Shown: positions 18,627-28,043 of the stretch, in pieces | Layout: each line of letters opens with the position of its first letter | How positions within the stretch are numbered: the stretch's first letter is position 1 | Source: Fluviicoccus keumensis | Lineage (GTDB): Bacteria; Pseudomonadota; Gammaproteobacteria; Pseudomonadales; Moraxellaceae | DNA length: 64,000 nucleotides | Direction: 5' to 3' | Assembly: GCF_004217445.1 (NCBI RefSeq) | Contig: NZ_SHKX01000011.1 | Span: forward strand, 551,774-615,773 | Position numbers and translations under genes: made by a program | The notes under the pieces: model-generated | What the model was told of the DNA's origin: nothing | Databases searched by the model: none | What the model saw: only the letters and a program-made list of their open reading frames with translations

Positions 18627-19936
18627 ATCGTTACGCCACCTGGGGCAACGCCCTGAAAGGCTTGATGCGGCTGGGAGAAACCGGCGTGGTGCTGGCCGAG
18701 ACCGGTATTGACTGGATGCGCGGCAAGCGCCCGCCGACACCGCGCCTGATGCGCCAGACCTTCGAGCGTCTGGGCGCGACCTACGTGAAGCTTGGTCAGT
18801 TCATCGCCAGTTCGCCGTCGCTGTTCCCGCCCGAGTTCGTCAACGAGTTCCAGCATTGCCTCGACCGGACTTCTCCCTTGCCGTTCCATGTGGTGCGCGA
18901 GGTTCTTCAGGAAGAACTCAAACAGCCGCTCAGCGCGATTTTTGCTGAAATCGATGAAAGTCCGCTGGCCTCCGCCTCCATTGCGCAGGTCCATGCCGCC
19001 AAACTGGTCACCGGCGAGCATGTCGTGATCAAGATCCAGCGTCCGGGTGTCGAGAACATCCTGCTGACTGATCTCAATTTCATTTACTGGGCGACGGCGC
19101 TGTTCGAGAAATCTTTCCCCAAGCTGAAGTTCGCCTCGTTGTCGGCGATTGTCACCGAAATCCAGGCCTGCATGATGGAAGAGGTGGATTTCTACAAGGA
19201 AGCCGCCAACATCGCCCAGTTCACCGAGTTCCTGCAGGCTACCGGCAACCAGTTGGCGGTCGCTCCGAAGGTCTATCCGCATGCTTCCGGCCTGCGTGTG
19301 CTGACGATGGAGCGCTTCTACGGCGTGCCGCTCACCGATCTGGAAACCATCCGCAAGTACACCCGTGATCCCGCCAATACGCTGGTGTCGGCCATGAATA
19401 CCTGGTTCGCCAGCCTGATGTACTGCGAATCCTTCCACGCTGACCTGCACGCGGGCAACCTGATGGTGCTGACCGACGGTCGTATCGGCTTCATCGATTT
19501 CGGGATTGTTGGTCGCATCGCGCCCGATACCTGGGCGGCCACGATGGGCTTCATGGAGTCTATCGGCGAGGGCAATTTCGAGAAGATGGCCGACAGCATG
19601 GTCCGCATCGGCATGACCGGCAAGAAAGTGGACACCGCGCTGTTGGCGAAGGACTTGCAGGGCATGTACCAGACCATGACCGTGGTGGACCCGGCGCATG
19701 TGCTGAACGGCGCCATTAACGACAGTGAAATCAACAAGTTGATGATGGATGTTGTGGCGGTGGGTGAACGTCACGGCATCCGCTTCCCGCGCGCCTTTGC
19801 GCTGCTGTTCAAGCAGATTCTCTACTTCGACCGTTACATCAAGATCCTGGCGCCGGACATGGAGCTGTTCGCCGATGACCGCTTGCAGATGTTCGGCAAG
19901 CCGGACATGGAAAACAAGCTGAAGCGCCTCCATTAA
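18623..19936 (+). CDS. AarF/ABC1/UbiB-family kinase-like protein
   Basis: A 437-residue ABC1 atypical kinase. The family-specific KxGQ motif is YVKLGQFIASSPSLFP, followed by ASASIAQVHAAKL (A-rich loop), VIKIQRPGV, FHADLHAGNLMVL and FIDFGIVGRI. The C-terminus lacks the two transmembrane helices of genuine UbiB, so this is probably a paralogue rather than the ubiquinone-synthesis UbiB itself. Substrate and role are unknown. Its ATG overlaps the moeB-like stop by 4 bases. Confidence 0.88.
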   Translation: MNRYATWGNALKGLMRLGETGVVLAETGIDWMRGKRPPTPRLMRQTFERLGATYVKLGQFIASSPSLFPPEFVNEFQHCLDRTSPLPFHVVREVLQEELKQPLSAIFAEIDESPLASASIAQVHAAKLVTGEHVVIKIQRPGVENILLTDLNFIYWATALFEKSFPKLKFASLSAIVTEIQACMMEEVDFYKEAANIAQFTEFLQATGNQLAVAPKVYPHASGLRVLTMERFYGVPLTDLETIRKYTRDPANTLVSAMNTWFASLMYCESFHADLHAGNLMVLTDGRIGFIDFGIVGRIAPDTWAATMGFMESIGEGNFEKMADSMVRIGMTGKKVDTALLAKDLQGMYQTMTVVDPAHVLNGAINDSEINKLMMDVVAVGERHGIRFPRAFALLFKQILYFDRYIKILAPDMELFADDRLQMFGKPDMENKLKRLH

Positions 19937-19951
19937 AAATGGAGAGCGCCA

Positions 19952-19987
19952 GCAACCGGGGTTGGCCAAAGCTGCTGCCCCGGTTGC
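19952..19987. terminator. 10-bp inverted repeat after the AarF-like gene
   Basis: GCAACCGGGG (19952-19961) and CCCCGGTTGC (19978-19987) form a perfect stem with a 16-base loop, 15 bases beyond the stop. There is no T-run, so it is either a weak terminator or an mRNA 3' stabiliser. The rest of 19937-20167 shows no gene. Confidence 0.45.
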
Positions 19988-20167
19988 GGATCGGTCGCCG
20001 TATTTCTGCAATTAATCCCTTCGAAAACCCCTCGATTGGTTGAGTCGCCAAGACTTGAACGGTATCCTTATACCCCTTCAAAAAATAGGTTATTGGGCGG
20101 CGCTGTGTCGACCTGATGCCTGACGGCTGCAGACATCCTCTGAACACTCACCCAGGTAACTTTCGGC

Positions 20168-21520
20168 ATGACATCTGCCCATCCCAACGGGTTCTACCAA
20201 TCCGTTTTTGAACACAGTATGGAGGCTGTGTTTCTGACTTCTCCGGATGGAACCATTTTTGCCGCTAATCCTGCTGCCTGCTCGCTCTTTGGTTACAGCG
20301 AATCGGAGATGCTGCTGCTGGGACGTTCCGCCCTGATTGACAGCAGCGGCCCCGCCTTCGCCGGGTTTCTGGAGCAGCGTCGCCATTCAGGGCGCGCCCG
20401 GGGTGAGTTCGAAGGCATTCGTGCTGATGGCGGACGTTTCCCGGTCGAGGTCAGCTCCGAGCAGTTCTCGGATGATCAGGATTCACCCCGGACGATCATG
20501 ATTGTCCGGGATTTGACCGAACGGAAGCGGACTGAGCAGGAGCTGATTGAGTCTCAGGTCTTGCTGGGCGCCATCATCAACAGTACTGCGGATCTTATCT
20601 GGTCGGTGGATGCCGAGACCTTGACGCTGGTCTGGTTCAATCGCGCTTTCAGCGAATATTTCTGGGCCCACCATGGCGTTCGCGTATGGCATGGCATGGG
20701 GGCGGAAGATTTGTTCCTGCAGCAACGGGAGGTGCTGGTCTGGCGCGGCCTGTTTCTCAAGGTGTTGGAGGACGGGGTGCTTTCGACCGAATATACCTCG
20801 CCGATCAATGGCATTGTCCTGCAGTTGAACCTCTCCCTATTGAAACGGGACGGCAAGGTATTCGGCATTTCCGCTTTTGGACGCGACATCACGGAGTTGC
20901 GGCGGTCGGAACAGAAAATCGCCGATTATGTCCGCCAGCTGGAAAACTCGATGCAGCAGACTTTGCTGGCGGTCGCGAACATGGTGGAAATGCGCGATCC
21001 CTACACCTCGGGCCACGAACGCAGGGTCGGAATTATTGCCGGCGATATTGCCCGCGAACTTGGCTGGCCCGAGGAGAAGTGCCGCAACCTCGAATTGATC
21101 GCTACCGTCCATGACATCGGCAAGATTGCCATTCCCGGCGATATCCTCACGAAGCCGTCGCGATTGACGCCGATTGAATACAAGCTGGTGCAGTCGCACG
21201 TGGAGCGCGGTTACGAAATCCTCAAGGATGTCGATTTTCCGCTCCCGATCGCCGAGATCATTTATGAGCACCACGAACGCATGGATGGCAGCGGTTACCC
21301 GCGCGGCCTGAAAGGCGATCAGATCCGGCCAGAGGCACGGATACTGGCTGTGGCGGATGTGCTTGAATCCATGGCTTCCCACCGTCCTTACCGGCCTGCG
21401 CTGGGTATGGATACGGCAATCCGCGAGATTGAAGAACATCGCGGCACCTGGTTCGATCCGGTCGTTGTAGACGCCATCCTGCGCATGATCCGCGAAAAAG
21501 GGTACAGCCTGCCCACATGA
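20168..21520 (+). CDS. PAS-domain HD-GYP cyclic-di-GMP phosphodiesterase (predicted)
   Basis: A 450-residue cytoplasmic sensor: a first PAS domain (about 1-120, FYQSVFEHSMEAVFLTSPDG), a second PAS/PAC region (about 125-250), a short coiled linker, and a C-terminal HD-GYP domain (about 265-440) with HDIGKIAIP and DGSGYPRGL intact. HD-GYP proteins hydrolyse c-di-GMP to GMP; the residues needed are present. No transmembrane segment is seen. The ligand of the PAS domains is unknown. Confidence 0.93.
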   Translation: MTSAHPNGFYQSVFEHSMEAVFLTSPDGTIFAANPAACSLFGYSESEMLLLGRSALIDSSGPAFAGFLEQRRHSGRARGEFEGIRADGGRFPVEVSSEQFSDDQDSPRTIMIVRDLTERKRTEQELIESQVLLGAIINSTADLIWSVDAETLTLVWFNRAFSEYFWAHHGVRVWHGMGAEDLFLQQREVLVWRGLFLKVLEDGVLSTEYTSPINGIVLQLNLSLLKRDGKVFGISAFGRDITELRRSEQKIADYVRQLENSMQQTLLAVANMVEMRDPYTSGHERRVGIIAGDIARELGWPEEKCRNLELIATVHDIGKIAIPGDILTKPSRLTPIEYKLVQSHVERGYEILKDVDFPLPIAEIIYEHHERMDGSGYPRGLKGDQIRPEARILAVADVLESMASHRPYRPALGMDTAIREIEEHRGTWFDPVVVDAILRMIREKGYSLPT

Positions 21521-21638
21521 GTGGGGCAAGGCTTGGCGCAGCCTGATTGTTGAATCTTGGTTGCCATACCGAAAAGCCTCTCGTTTGCGGGAATGCCACG
21601 CGTTACAATGCAGCGACTTTAGCTCTTTGTAACAAGTT

Positions 21639-23972
21639 ATGATTCCTGCCGAATCATCCCCTCCGGGCCAGCGTGGTTTTATCCTGACAGCGCTGCTGCT
21701 GATACTGACGCTGGTGCTGGTCGCCATTGTCGGCTTGGCTATTTACGCGCTCAGCCTGGACGGGCAGGTACGTTCAAAGTTCGAGGGCAAGCGTTGGGCG
21801 ATTCCGGCCAAGGTCTACAGCCGTCCCCTCGAACTCTATACCGGCGCGCCCGTGAGTCGTGATGACGTTTTGGCGGAACTGGAGTTGCTGCATTACAACC
21901 CGGGGACCTCGTGGGAAAGTCCCGGTGTCTACACCGAACGTGACGGTGCGCTGTATGTTCACACCCGGGGTTTTGTGTTCAGTGATGAAACGGAAAAATC
22001 CCAGGTTCTCAAACTCAAATTCAGCGGCCGCGCACTGTCGGAACTTGCCAGTACGGAACAGAACGGTCGCGGGCTGGTTCGCCTTGAGCCTCTGGTCATC
22101 GGGGGTATTTACCCCAGCCAGAATGAAGACCGCGTCCTGATGCAACTCAAGGACAGCCCGAAATTCCTGATCGACGCCCTTATCGCTACCGAAGACCGTG
22201 ATTTCTATCATCATTTCGGTATCTCCGTGCGCGGTATCCTGCGCGCCATTGCCGTTAACATCATGAATGGTGAGTTGCGTCAGGGGGGGAGTACGCTGAC
22301 CCAGCAACTGGTAAAGAATTTCTACCTGACGGATGAACGTTCCCTGAAGCGCAAGCTGAACGAAGCCCTGATGGCGATGTTGCTGGAAACCCATTACAGC
22401 AAGAACGAAATCCTGGAGTGCTATCTGAACGAGGTGAATCTCGGTCAGAACGGAAATCGCTCCATTAACGGCTTTGGTTTGGCCTCGCAGTTCTATTTCG
22501 GCCAGCCGATCAGCGAATTGTCCCTGAGCCAGGTTGCCCTGCTGGTCGGCCTCGTCAAAGGCCCGTCATTTTACAATCCGTGGCGTAACCCCGACCGCGC
22601 CCTGGCCCGTCGCAACACCGTGCTGGACAACATGCTGGTACAGGGGCGCATTACCCGCGCCCAGTACGACAAGGCCCATGCCAAGTCCCTGGGCATCCTG
22701 ATCCAGCCCACGGCCGGCTTGAGCCTGTATCCGGCTTTCATGGATGTCGTGCGTCGCCAGTTGAAGACGGAATACAAGGAGGAAGACCTCAGCTCCGAAG
22801 GTTTGCGGATTTTCACGACCCTCGATCCGCGTGTGCAAAACGCCGCCGGCAAGGCCTTCAACCAGACGTTGGGGCAATTGCGCGCCCGCAGCAGCAAGAT
22901 GCAGGATTTACAGGGCAGCGTGGTGGTCGCCAACCCGGAAAACGGCGAGTTATTGGCAGTGATCGGCGGTTACGGCAGCTTTACCGGTTTCAACCGCGCC
23001 CTTGACGCCAACCGTCAGGTTGGCTCCTTGCTGAAGCCGGCGGTCTATCTCACGGCGTTGGCCAGCGGCCAGTACAATCTGCTCAGTCCCCTCGACGATA
23101 GCGCCGTAGAGGTGGCCGGGCAGAGCGGTTCGGTCTGGCGACCGGAAAATTATGACCATCAGGATCACGGCATCATTCCGCTTTATGACGCCTTGGCGCA
23201 TTCCTACAATCAGGCCACCATTCGGCTGGGCATGACCATGGGAATCCCGACCGTCATCAAGACGTTGAAGGATCTCGGCGTAACCGAGGATCTGCCGAAT
23301 TATCCTTCCCTGTTGCTGGGTACGGTCGATATGTCGCCAATGGAAGTTCTGCGTCTGTATCAACCCTTTGCGGCCAACGGTTTTCAGACCACTCCCCGGG
23401 CCATCCGTGAAGTCGTGAACACGCACGGTAAGCGTTTGACCCGTTACGGGCTCGACGTCAAGCAGGTCTATGATCCGGCCGCACTGTATCAGGTCAATTA
23501 CGCCATGCAGCAGGTCATGCGCAGCGGCACGGCCTCGGCTGCCTATGCCCGCTTGCCCGGCAACCTGGTCATGGCCGGGAAGACCGGCACCACCAATGAT
23601 TTGCGTGATGCCTGGTTTGCAGGCTATACCGGTAATTATCTGGCGGTTGTCTGGGTCGGGAATGATGACAATCGTTCCACCGGCCTTTCCGGTGCGTCCG
23701 GCGCGCTGCCGGTATGGGTGGATATCATGACCCGCCTGCATCCGGTTTCGCTGGAGCCCGCGCAACCCGATACCGTTTCGTGGGTCTGGGCTGACCGCAG
23801 CACCGGCAAGCTCAGCGCCGAGGGTTGTCCCGGCGCGTTGTATGTCCCGATGCTGACAACCGCTATTCCGGTGGAAAAGACGTTTTGCGCCGCCGGTAAG
23901 GGCGGGGATGCAGATCCGGTCAGCCGGGTGATCAATGGCACCGTCAACAAATTTCTGGATATCTTCCGATGA
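21639..23972 (+). CDS. mrcB: Penicillin-binding protein 1B, bifunctional murein synthase
   Basis: A 777-residue class A PBP anchored by one transmembrane helix (about 14-38). A UB2H-like domain follows (about 60-145), then the GT51 glycosyltransferase domain with catalytic Glu in TEDRDFYHHFG and RQGGSTLTQQLVKNFY, then the transpeptidase with SLLKP (SxxK), HSYNQ (SxN) and KTGTTNDLRDAWF. It polymerises and cross-links peptidoglycan. The UB2H domain suggests activation by an outer-membrane lipoprotein of LpoB type; the lipoprotein gene immediately downstream is a TPR protein, not an obvious LpoB. The -10-like TACAAT at 21604-21609 lacks a good -35. Confidence 0.95.
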   Translation: MIPAESSPPGQRGFILTALLLILTLVLVAIVGLAIYALSLDGQVRSKFEGKRWAIPAKVYSRPLELYTGAPVSRDDVLAELELLHYNPGTSWESPGVYTERDGALYVHTRGFVFSDETEKSQVLKLKFSGRALSELASTEQNGRGLVRLEPLVIGGIYPSQNEDRVLMQLKDSPKFLIDALIATEDRDFYHHFGISVRGILRAIAVNIMNGELRQGGSTLTQQLVKNFYLTDERSLKRKLNEALMAMLLETHYSKNEILECYLNEVNLGQNGNRSINGFGLASQFYFGQPISELSLSQVALLVGLVKGPSFYNPWRNPDRALARRNTVLDNMLVQGRITRAQYDKAHAKSLGILIQPTAGLSLYPAFMDVVRRQLKTEYKEEDLSSEGLRIFTTLDPRVQNAAGKAFNQTLGQLRARSSKMQDLQGSVVVANPENGELLAVIGGYGSFTGFNRALDANRQVGSLLKPAVYLTALASGQYNLLSPLDDSAVEVAGQSGSVWRPENYDHQDHGIIPLYDALAHSYNQATIRLGMTMGIPTVIKTLKDLGVTEDLPNYPSLLLGTVDMSPMEVLRLYQPFAANGFQTTPRAIREVVNTHGKRLTRYGLDVKQVYDPAALYQVNYAMQQVMRSGTASAAYARLPGNLVMAGKTGTTNDLRDAWFAGYTGNYLAVVWVGNDDNRSTGLSGASGALPVWVDIMTRLHPVSLEPAQPDTVSWVWADRSTGKLSAEGCPGALYVPMLTTAIPVEKTFCAAGKGGDADPVSRVINGTVNKFLDIFR

Positions 23973-24586
23973 GTGTGCAACCGGTACGTTTTTCGCTGCT
24001 GTTACCCCTGATGATCCTGGCCGGTTGCCAATCAGCACCGCAACATGCGCCCAAGCGGTCACATCCAGCCGGGAACACAATCATCCGCCCGTTGCCATCG
24101 ACTTCCGCATCAGCAACCGTTCTTCCGCCGACATCGACGCCCAATGTCAGTCAGATGCCGACCCAGCCGGCTGTTCCGTCATCTCCGATGATCATGAAAC
24201 AGCCCGCACCGACCGGAACATCGGCTCACAGGTTGGCGGACGGACGTGACGTACCCGCCGTGCAAGGCTTGTTGGTTGCCGCCGATGCACATTTGCAGCA
24301 AGGCGCTCTTGAAGAGGCCGTGACCAGCCTTGAGCGGGCCCAGCGTCTCGCGCCACAGTCGGCGTCGGTGTATCTCAAGCTGGCGGAAACCCGGTTGCGG
24401 CAGGGGCGGGCGGTTGAAGCGGAGCAGCTGGCGCGCAAGGGGCTGGGCTTTTCACGTTCGGGAGCGCAACAGGCGGCTTTATGGCGTCTGATCAGCTTGG
24501 CGGCCGAAAAGCAGGGCAAGGCCGATGCCGCCCAGCAGGCTCGCCAGCGGGCAGATCAACTGGAAGCCATCGGCGATCGTAGCTGA
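23969..24586 (+). CDS. TPR-containing outer-membrane lipoprotein
   Basis: A 205-residue lipoprotein with lipobox LAGC (lipidated Cys20), a Pro/Ser/Thr-rich disordered linker (about 25-95) and two TPR-like helical repeats in the C-terminal half (GALEEAVTSLERAQRLAPQSASVYL). It overlaps mrcB by 4 bases, so it is coexpressed with PBP1B. The linker-plus-globular architecture recalls PBP activator lipoproteins, including the TPR-bearing LpoA and LpoP, and a role in activating this PBP1B is a reasonable but unproven inference. Confidence 0.82.
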   Translation: MSVQPVRFSLLLPLMILAGCQSAPQHAPKRSHPAGNTIIRPLPSTSASATVLPPTSTPNVSQMPTQPAVPSSPMIMKQPAPTGTSAHRLADGRDVPAVQGLLVAADAHLQQGALEEAVTSLERAQRLAPQSASVYLKLAETRLRQGRAVEAEQLARKGLGFSRSGAQQAALWRLISLAAEKQGKADAAQQARQRADQLEAIGDRS

Positions 24587-24589
24587 CTT

Positions 24590-25474
24590 TCAAGGCATTT
24601 GATGCTGGCTGTGGTCCATGCCTTCCATTCCCTCCATCCCGTCCATTGAATGCATGTCCATGTCTGGCTGATGCTGATGTCCGGCGGGCATGGTTTCAGT
24701 CCCGGCGGCAGAAGCGGGTGCGGCGCCATTCGGCTCTGCGGGTGAAGGTTTGGCGGCAGTGGCCGGCGCGGTCGCGGATATTTCGTGGTGATGATGTCCG
24801 CCAGCGTTGTGTGTCAGCGCCTGCAACAATGTCCACAGACCAAATGCCACGACCAGCAGTCCATTCGCCGTGCGCCATCCTTGCTGCTGCAGCTTGTTCT
24901 TGAGTTCGGCGGCAGCGCTTCCGGTCATCAGCATCATTGGCAGCGTGCCCAGGCCGAATGCCAGCATGGCGGCGCCGGCGGTCAGCGCGTTGGCGCTGGT
25001 CATGGCCAGGGCCAACGCGCTGTAAACCAGCCCGCAAGGCAGAAATCCCCAGAGCATTCCGGCGGCCAGGGCGCGTGGCATGGTGTTGATCGGGATGAAG
25101 CGCTTGCGCAACGGAGCCATAGCCTGCCATAAGCGCGCACCGGCGGCTTCCAGGCGGTCCAGTCCGCGCCACCAGCCCGTCAGGTAAAGGCCAAACAGGA
25201 TCATCATGGCGGCGGTCAGCACGTAGGGCCAGCGCGAATTGACCAGCGGGGCCAGTATTCCCTTGCCCAACAGGCCCACCAGCACACCCAGCAGGCTGTA
25301 AGAAAGCAGTCTTCCCAGATGATAAAGCGACTGCAGCAGCAAACGCCGACCCGGAGTTTGTGACTGCAGGGCGAAGCCCAAGGCGCTGACGATACCGCCA
25401 CACATGCCCAAGCAATGCGGAGAGCCGAAAAAACCGGCCGCCAGCGCCGTCGCCAGCAGGAGCAGATCATTCAT
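24590..25474 (-). CDS. SafE/UreH-like membrane protein with His/Met-rich tail
   Basis: A 294-residue polytopic protein with about six transmembrane helices (DUF sulfite exporter TauE/SafE, UreH-type; N-terminus FFGSPHCLGMCGGIVSAL). The last 70 residues are hydrophilic and rich in metal-binding residues: HHHH near residue 227, then MPAGHQHQ and repeated Met/Asp/His (DMDMHSMDGMEGMEGMDHSQHQMP-type composition). It overlaps ccoS by 8 bases and ends the ccoGHIS group, so a role in copper handling for cbb3 oxidase is plausible. SafE/UreH-like genes commonly follow ccoS, but the tail stands out. The stop lies 3 bases from that of the convergent lipoprotein gene. Confidence 0.85.
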   Translation of the reverse strand: MNDLLLLATALAAGFFGSPHCLGMCGGIVSALGFALQSQTPGRRLLLQSLYHLGRLLSYSLLGVLVGLLGKGILAPLVNSRWPYVLTAAMMILFGLYLTGWWRGLDRLEAAGARLWQAMAPLRKRFIPINTMPRALAAGMLWGFLPCGLVYSALALAMTSANALTAGAAMLAFGLGTLPMMLMTGSAAAELKNKLQQQGWRTANGLLVVAFGLWTLLQALTHNAGGHHHHEISATAPATAAKPSPAEPNGAAPASAAGTETMPAGHQHQPDMDMHSMDGMEGMEGMDHSQHQMP

Positions 25475-25646
25475 CCTTCAGTCGTTCCTTTTGTTCCCGG
25501 CGGGCTTCGTTGTCATCAATGATGATGCGGTGCGCCGGGCCGACCAGATCGTCGAACTGATTGGTTTTGACGGCCCAGGTCAGGGCCCATATTGCGCCGG
25601 CGAGGAACATGACGCTGAGCGGAATCAGCAGGTAGACGACTTCCAC
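25467..25646 (-). CDS. ccoS: Cytochrome oxidase maturation protein CcoS
   Basis: A 59-residue single-span inner-membrane protein, starting with GTG at 25646 (GAGG upstream), 8 bases after ccoI. It begins with a hydrophobic segment (VVYLLIPLSVMFLAGAIWAL) and continues WAVKTNQFDDLVGPAHRII, typical of CcoS, which is needed to insert cofactors into the cbb3 oxidase CcoN subunit. It is below the usual ORF-length cut-off and easily missed. Confidence 0.9.
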   Translation of the reverse strand: MEVVYLLIPLSVMFLAGAIWALTWAVKTNQFDDLVGPAHRIIIDDNEARREQKERLKDE

Positions 25647-25653
25647 GATAACC

Positions 25654-28038
25654 TCACAAAGCGTAACGCTTGATTCTCAGGGCATTCAGCACGACCAGCA
25701 GCGAGCTGGCCGACATGCCGATGGTGGCCAGCAAGGGCGAGATGTAGCCCATGGCGGCCGGAGGGACAATAGCCAGATTATAGACCAGCGCCCAGTACAG
25801 ATTCTGGCGGATGATGCGACGGGTCTGCTGCGCCAGCCGGAAAGCGCTGTCCAGCGAACCGATACGATCGCCCAGCAGCACCACATCGGAGTGCAACTGG
25901 GCGAGGTCGGCTCCCGAGCCCATGGCGATGGAAATGTGCGCCTTGCCCAGCACCGGCGCATCATTGATGCCGTCGCCGACCATGACGACAATGCCGCCCT
26001 TGGCCTGAATGGTTTCCACTTCACGGATCTTGTCTTCCGGACTGAGCCCGCCGTGGATGATGTCAATTCCCAAGGCTTGGCCCAGGCTTGCGGGCAGTCC
26101 GGAGTGATCTCCGGACAGCAGCATGGTTATGACTCCACGGGCGCGCAGGGCGGCGATCAGTGCCCTGGCTTCCGGTCTGACCCGGTCCTCAAAGTCAAAG
26201 CGCGCGACCGGCGCCTGGTTGCATGTCAGCCAGATGCGCAAACGGCCTTCAGGAATCGGATCGGTTTCCGGAGACAGGAGTGCAAAGCGGGCGTGGCCGA
26301 TTCGCCATTGTTGTCCGTCAATCAGCGCGGACAACCCTTGTCCGGGATGATTACGGCGATCGGCGGCCTCCGGCAAGTCGCCCGCGACCATCTGGCGGAA
26401 GGCGACGGCAACCGGGTGTTCCGAACCGGACTCCAGTGCTGCGGCAATACGAATCACCGTTGCAGGGTCCTGACCGGATTGCAGTATCACGGTTTCGACC
26501 AAGGTCAGCTTACCCTCGGTCAGGGTGCCGGTCTTGTCAAATACCACATGCGTGGCCGCCGACAGGGTCTCGAAAACATGTCCGCGGGTAATCAGGAATC
26601 CCGCCCGGGCCAGGCGATGGGTGCTCAGCGTGAGGGCGACCGGGGTAGCCAGCGATAAGGCGCACGGACAGGTGGCCACCAGAACCGCCAAGGTGGCCCA
26701 CAGGGCCCGGTGGGGATCAATAAAATGCCAGCCCAGATAAACGCCTGCCGCGAGCACCAGTACCAGCCCGGAGAACCAGCGGGCGATACGATCCGCTTTC
26801 TGGGCCAACACCGGTTTTTCCGACAAGGCACGATTGATCAGGTGATTCAGGGTGGCCAACGTGCTGCCCGAACTGGGGCGCAAGACCTCGACCAGCAGCG
26901 GGCCGTCATGGTTCTGACTGCCGCCGGACAGCGTGTCGCCGGGAGCTTTGTCGATGGGCAAGGGTTCGCCGGTCAACAAGGCCTCGGACACCTGACTCTG
27001 GCCTTCAATGACCCGGCCGTCGCAGGGGATGCTTTCGCCCGGGCGAATCATGACTCGATCGCCTGGCTGTAGTTGTGTAACCGGAACATCTTCGCTGCCG
27101 CCGGGAAGCTGCAGGTGCGCCAGTTCCGGCATGACCGGACTCAGGTCATTGGCGGTCTCACCGGCCTGTTGCCGCGCCCGTGTTTCCAGGAATCTTCCGG
27201 TCAGCAGCAAGAAAATGAACATGCTGACCGAGTCGAAGTAGATGTCGCCGGTTGAAGTGATGGTGGCGTAAACGCTGATCAGGAAGGTGCTGATCAGGGC
27301 GATCGAAACCGGTACGTCCATGTTCAGGCTGCGGTTGCGCAATGAAATCCACGCGGACCGATAGAAGGGATAGCCTGAATAGAAAAAAACGGGAATGGTT
27401 ACGACCAGGCAGGTCCAGCGGAAGAAGTCGCGGAAATCCGCTTCCTCAATGCCCAGATAAAGGCTTCCGGCATACATCATGACCTGCATGGAGCCCAGCG
27501 CGGCAACGCCCAGCTGTTTCAGCATCAGGCGTGACTCTCGCCGCAATTGTCCGGCATGAGTATCCTGGCGGAAGGGGCGGGCGCGATAACCGAGGCGGTC
27601 CAGGTCAGCCAACAGCGTGCTGAGCGGGGTGCGGACGTCATCCCAGAGCACACGCAGGCGATGGTTGCTGAGGTTCACCGAGGCTTGCCTGACCGCCGGT
27701 TCCTGCTGCAGACGGCGTTCGATCAGCCAGGCGCAGGCGGCGCAGCTAAGTCCTTCCACCGTCAGCTCGGCGCAAGCCAGATCATCTTCACGATGGACGA
27801 ACTGGGCCTGCGTTTCCGGATGATCGTAACCCGCCAACCGCTCCAGCTTGTCGGGAAGGGGAGCGGTCGGACTGATCTCCGTCCGCTCCAGATAATAGTT
27901 TTCCAGACCCGAATCGACGATGGCGGATGCAACCGCTTGGCAGCCGACGCAGCACATGGGGCGCGCCTCGCCCAGAATGGTCACCTGCAACGGACGGGCG
28001 GGAAGCGGTTCACCGCAGTGATAACAGGTCACTGGCAT
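25654..28038 (-). CDS. ccoI: Copper-translocating P-type ATPase CcoI (FixI)
   Basis: A 794-residue P1B ATPase that exports copper to the periplasm for cbb3 oxidase assembly. It has an N-terminal Cys cluster (CYHCGEPLP and CCVGCQ, typical of CcoI/FixI), a heavy-metal domain with GLSCAACAW, transmembrane metal motif CPC (ATCPCALSLATP), phosphorylation motif DKTGTLTEG and GDGINDAP. It lies between ccoH and ccoS in the canonical ccoGHIS order. Confidence 0.96.
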   Translation of the reverse strand: MPVTCYHCGEPLPARPLQVTILGEARPMCCVGCQAVASAIVDSGLENYYLERTEISPTAPLPDKLERLAGYDHPETQAQFVHREDDLACAELTVEGLSCAACAWLIERRLQQEPAVRQASVNLSNHRLRVLWDDVRTPLSTLLADLDRLGYRARPFRQDTHAGQLRRESRLMLKQLGVAALGSMQVMMYAGSLYLGIEEADFRDFFRWTCLVVTIPVFFYSGYPFYRSAWISLRNRSLNMDVPVSIALISTFLISVYATITSTGDIYFDSVSMFIFLLLTGRFLETRARQQAGETANDLSPVMPELAHLQLPGGSEDVPVTQLQPGDRVMIRPGESIPCDGRVIEGQSQVSEALLTGEPLPIDKAPGDTLSGGSQNHDGPLLVEVLRPSSGSTLATLNHLINRALSEKPVLAQKADRIARWFSGLVLVLAAGVYLGWHFIDPHRALWATLAVLVATCPCALSLATPVALTLSTHRLARAGFLITRGHVFETLSAATHVVFDKTGTLTEGKLTLVETVILQSGQDPATVIRIAAALESGSEHPVAVAFRQMVAGDLPEAADRRNHPGQGLSALIDGQQWRIGHARFALLSPETDPIPEGRLRIWLTCNQAPVARFDFEDRVRPEARALIAALRARGVITMLLSGDHSGLPASLGQALGIDIIHGGLSPEDKIREVETIQAKGGIVVMVGDGINDAPVLGKAHISIAMGSGADLAQLHSDVVLLGDRIGSLDSAFRLAQQTRRIIRQNLYWALVYNLAIVPPAAMGYISPLLATIGMSASSLLVVLNALRIKRYAL

Positions 28039-28043
28039 GCGTA

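Noticed and set aside
18623..19936. Assignment of the ABC1 kinase-like gene as ubiB
   Set aside because: The protein lacks the C-terminal membrane helices of UbiB and lies with moeB-like and prmC genes, not with ubiE or ubiJ.
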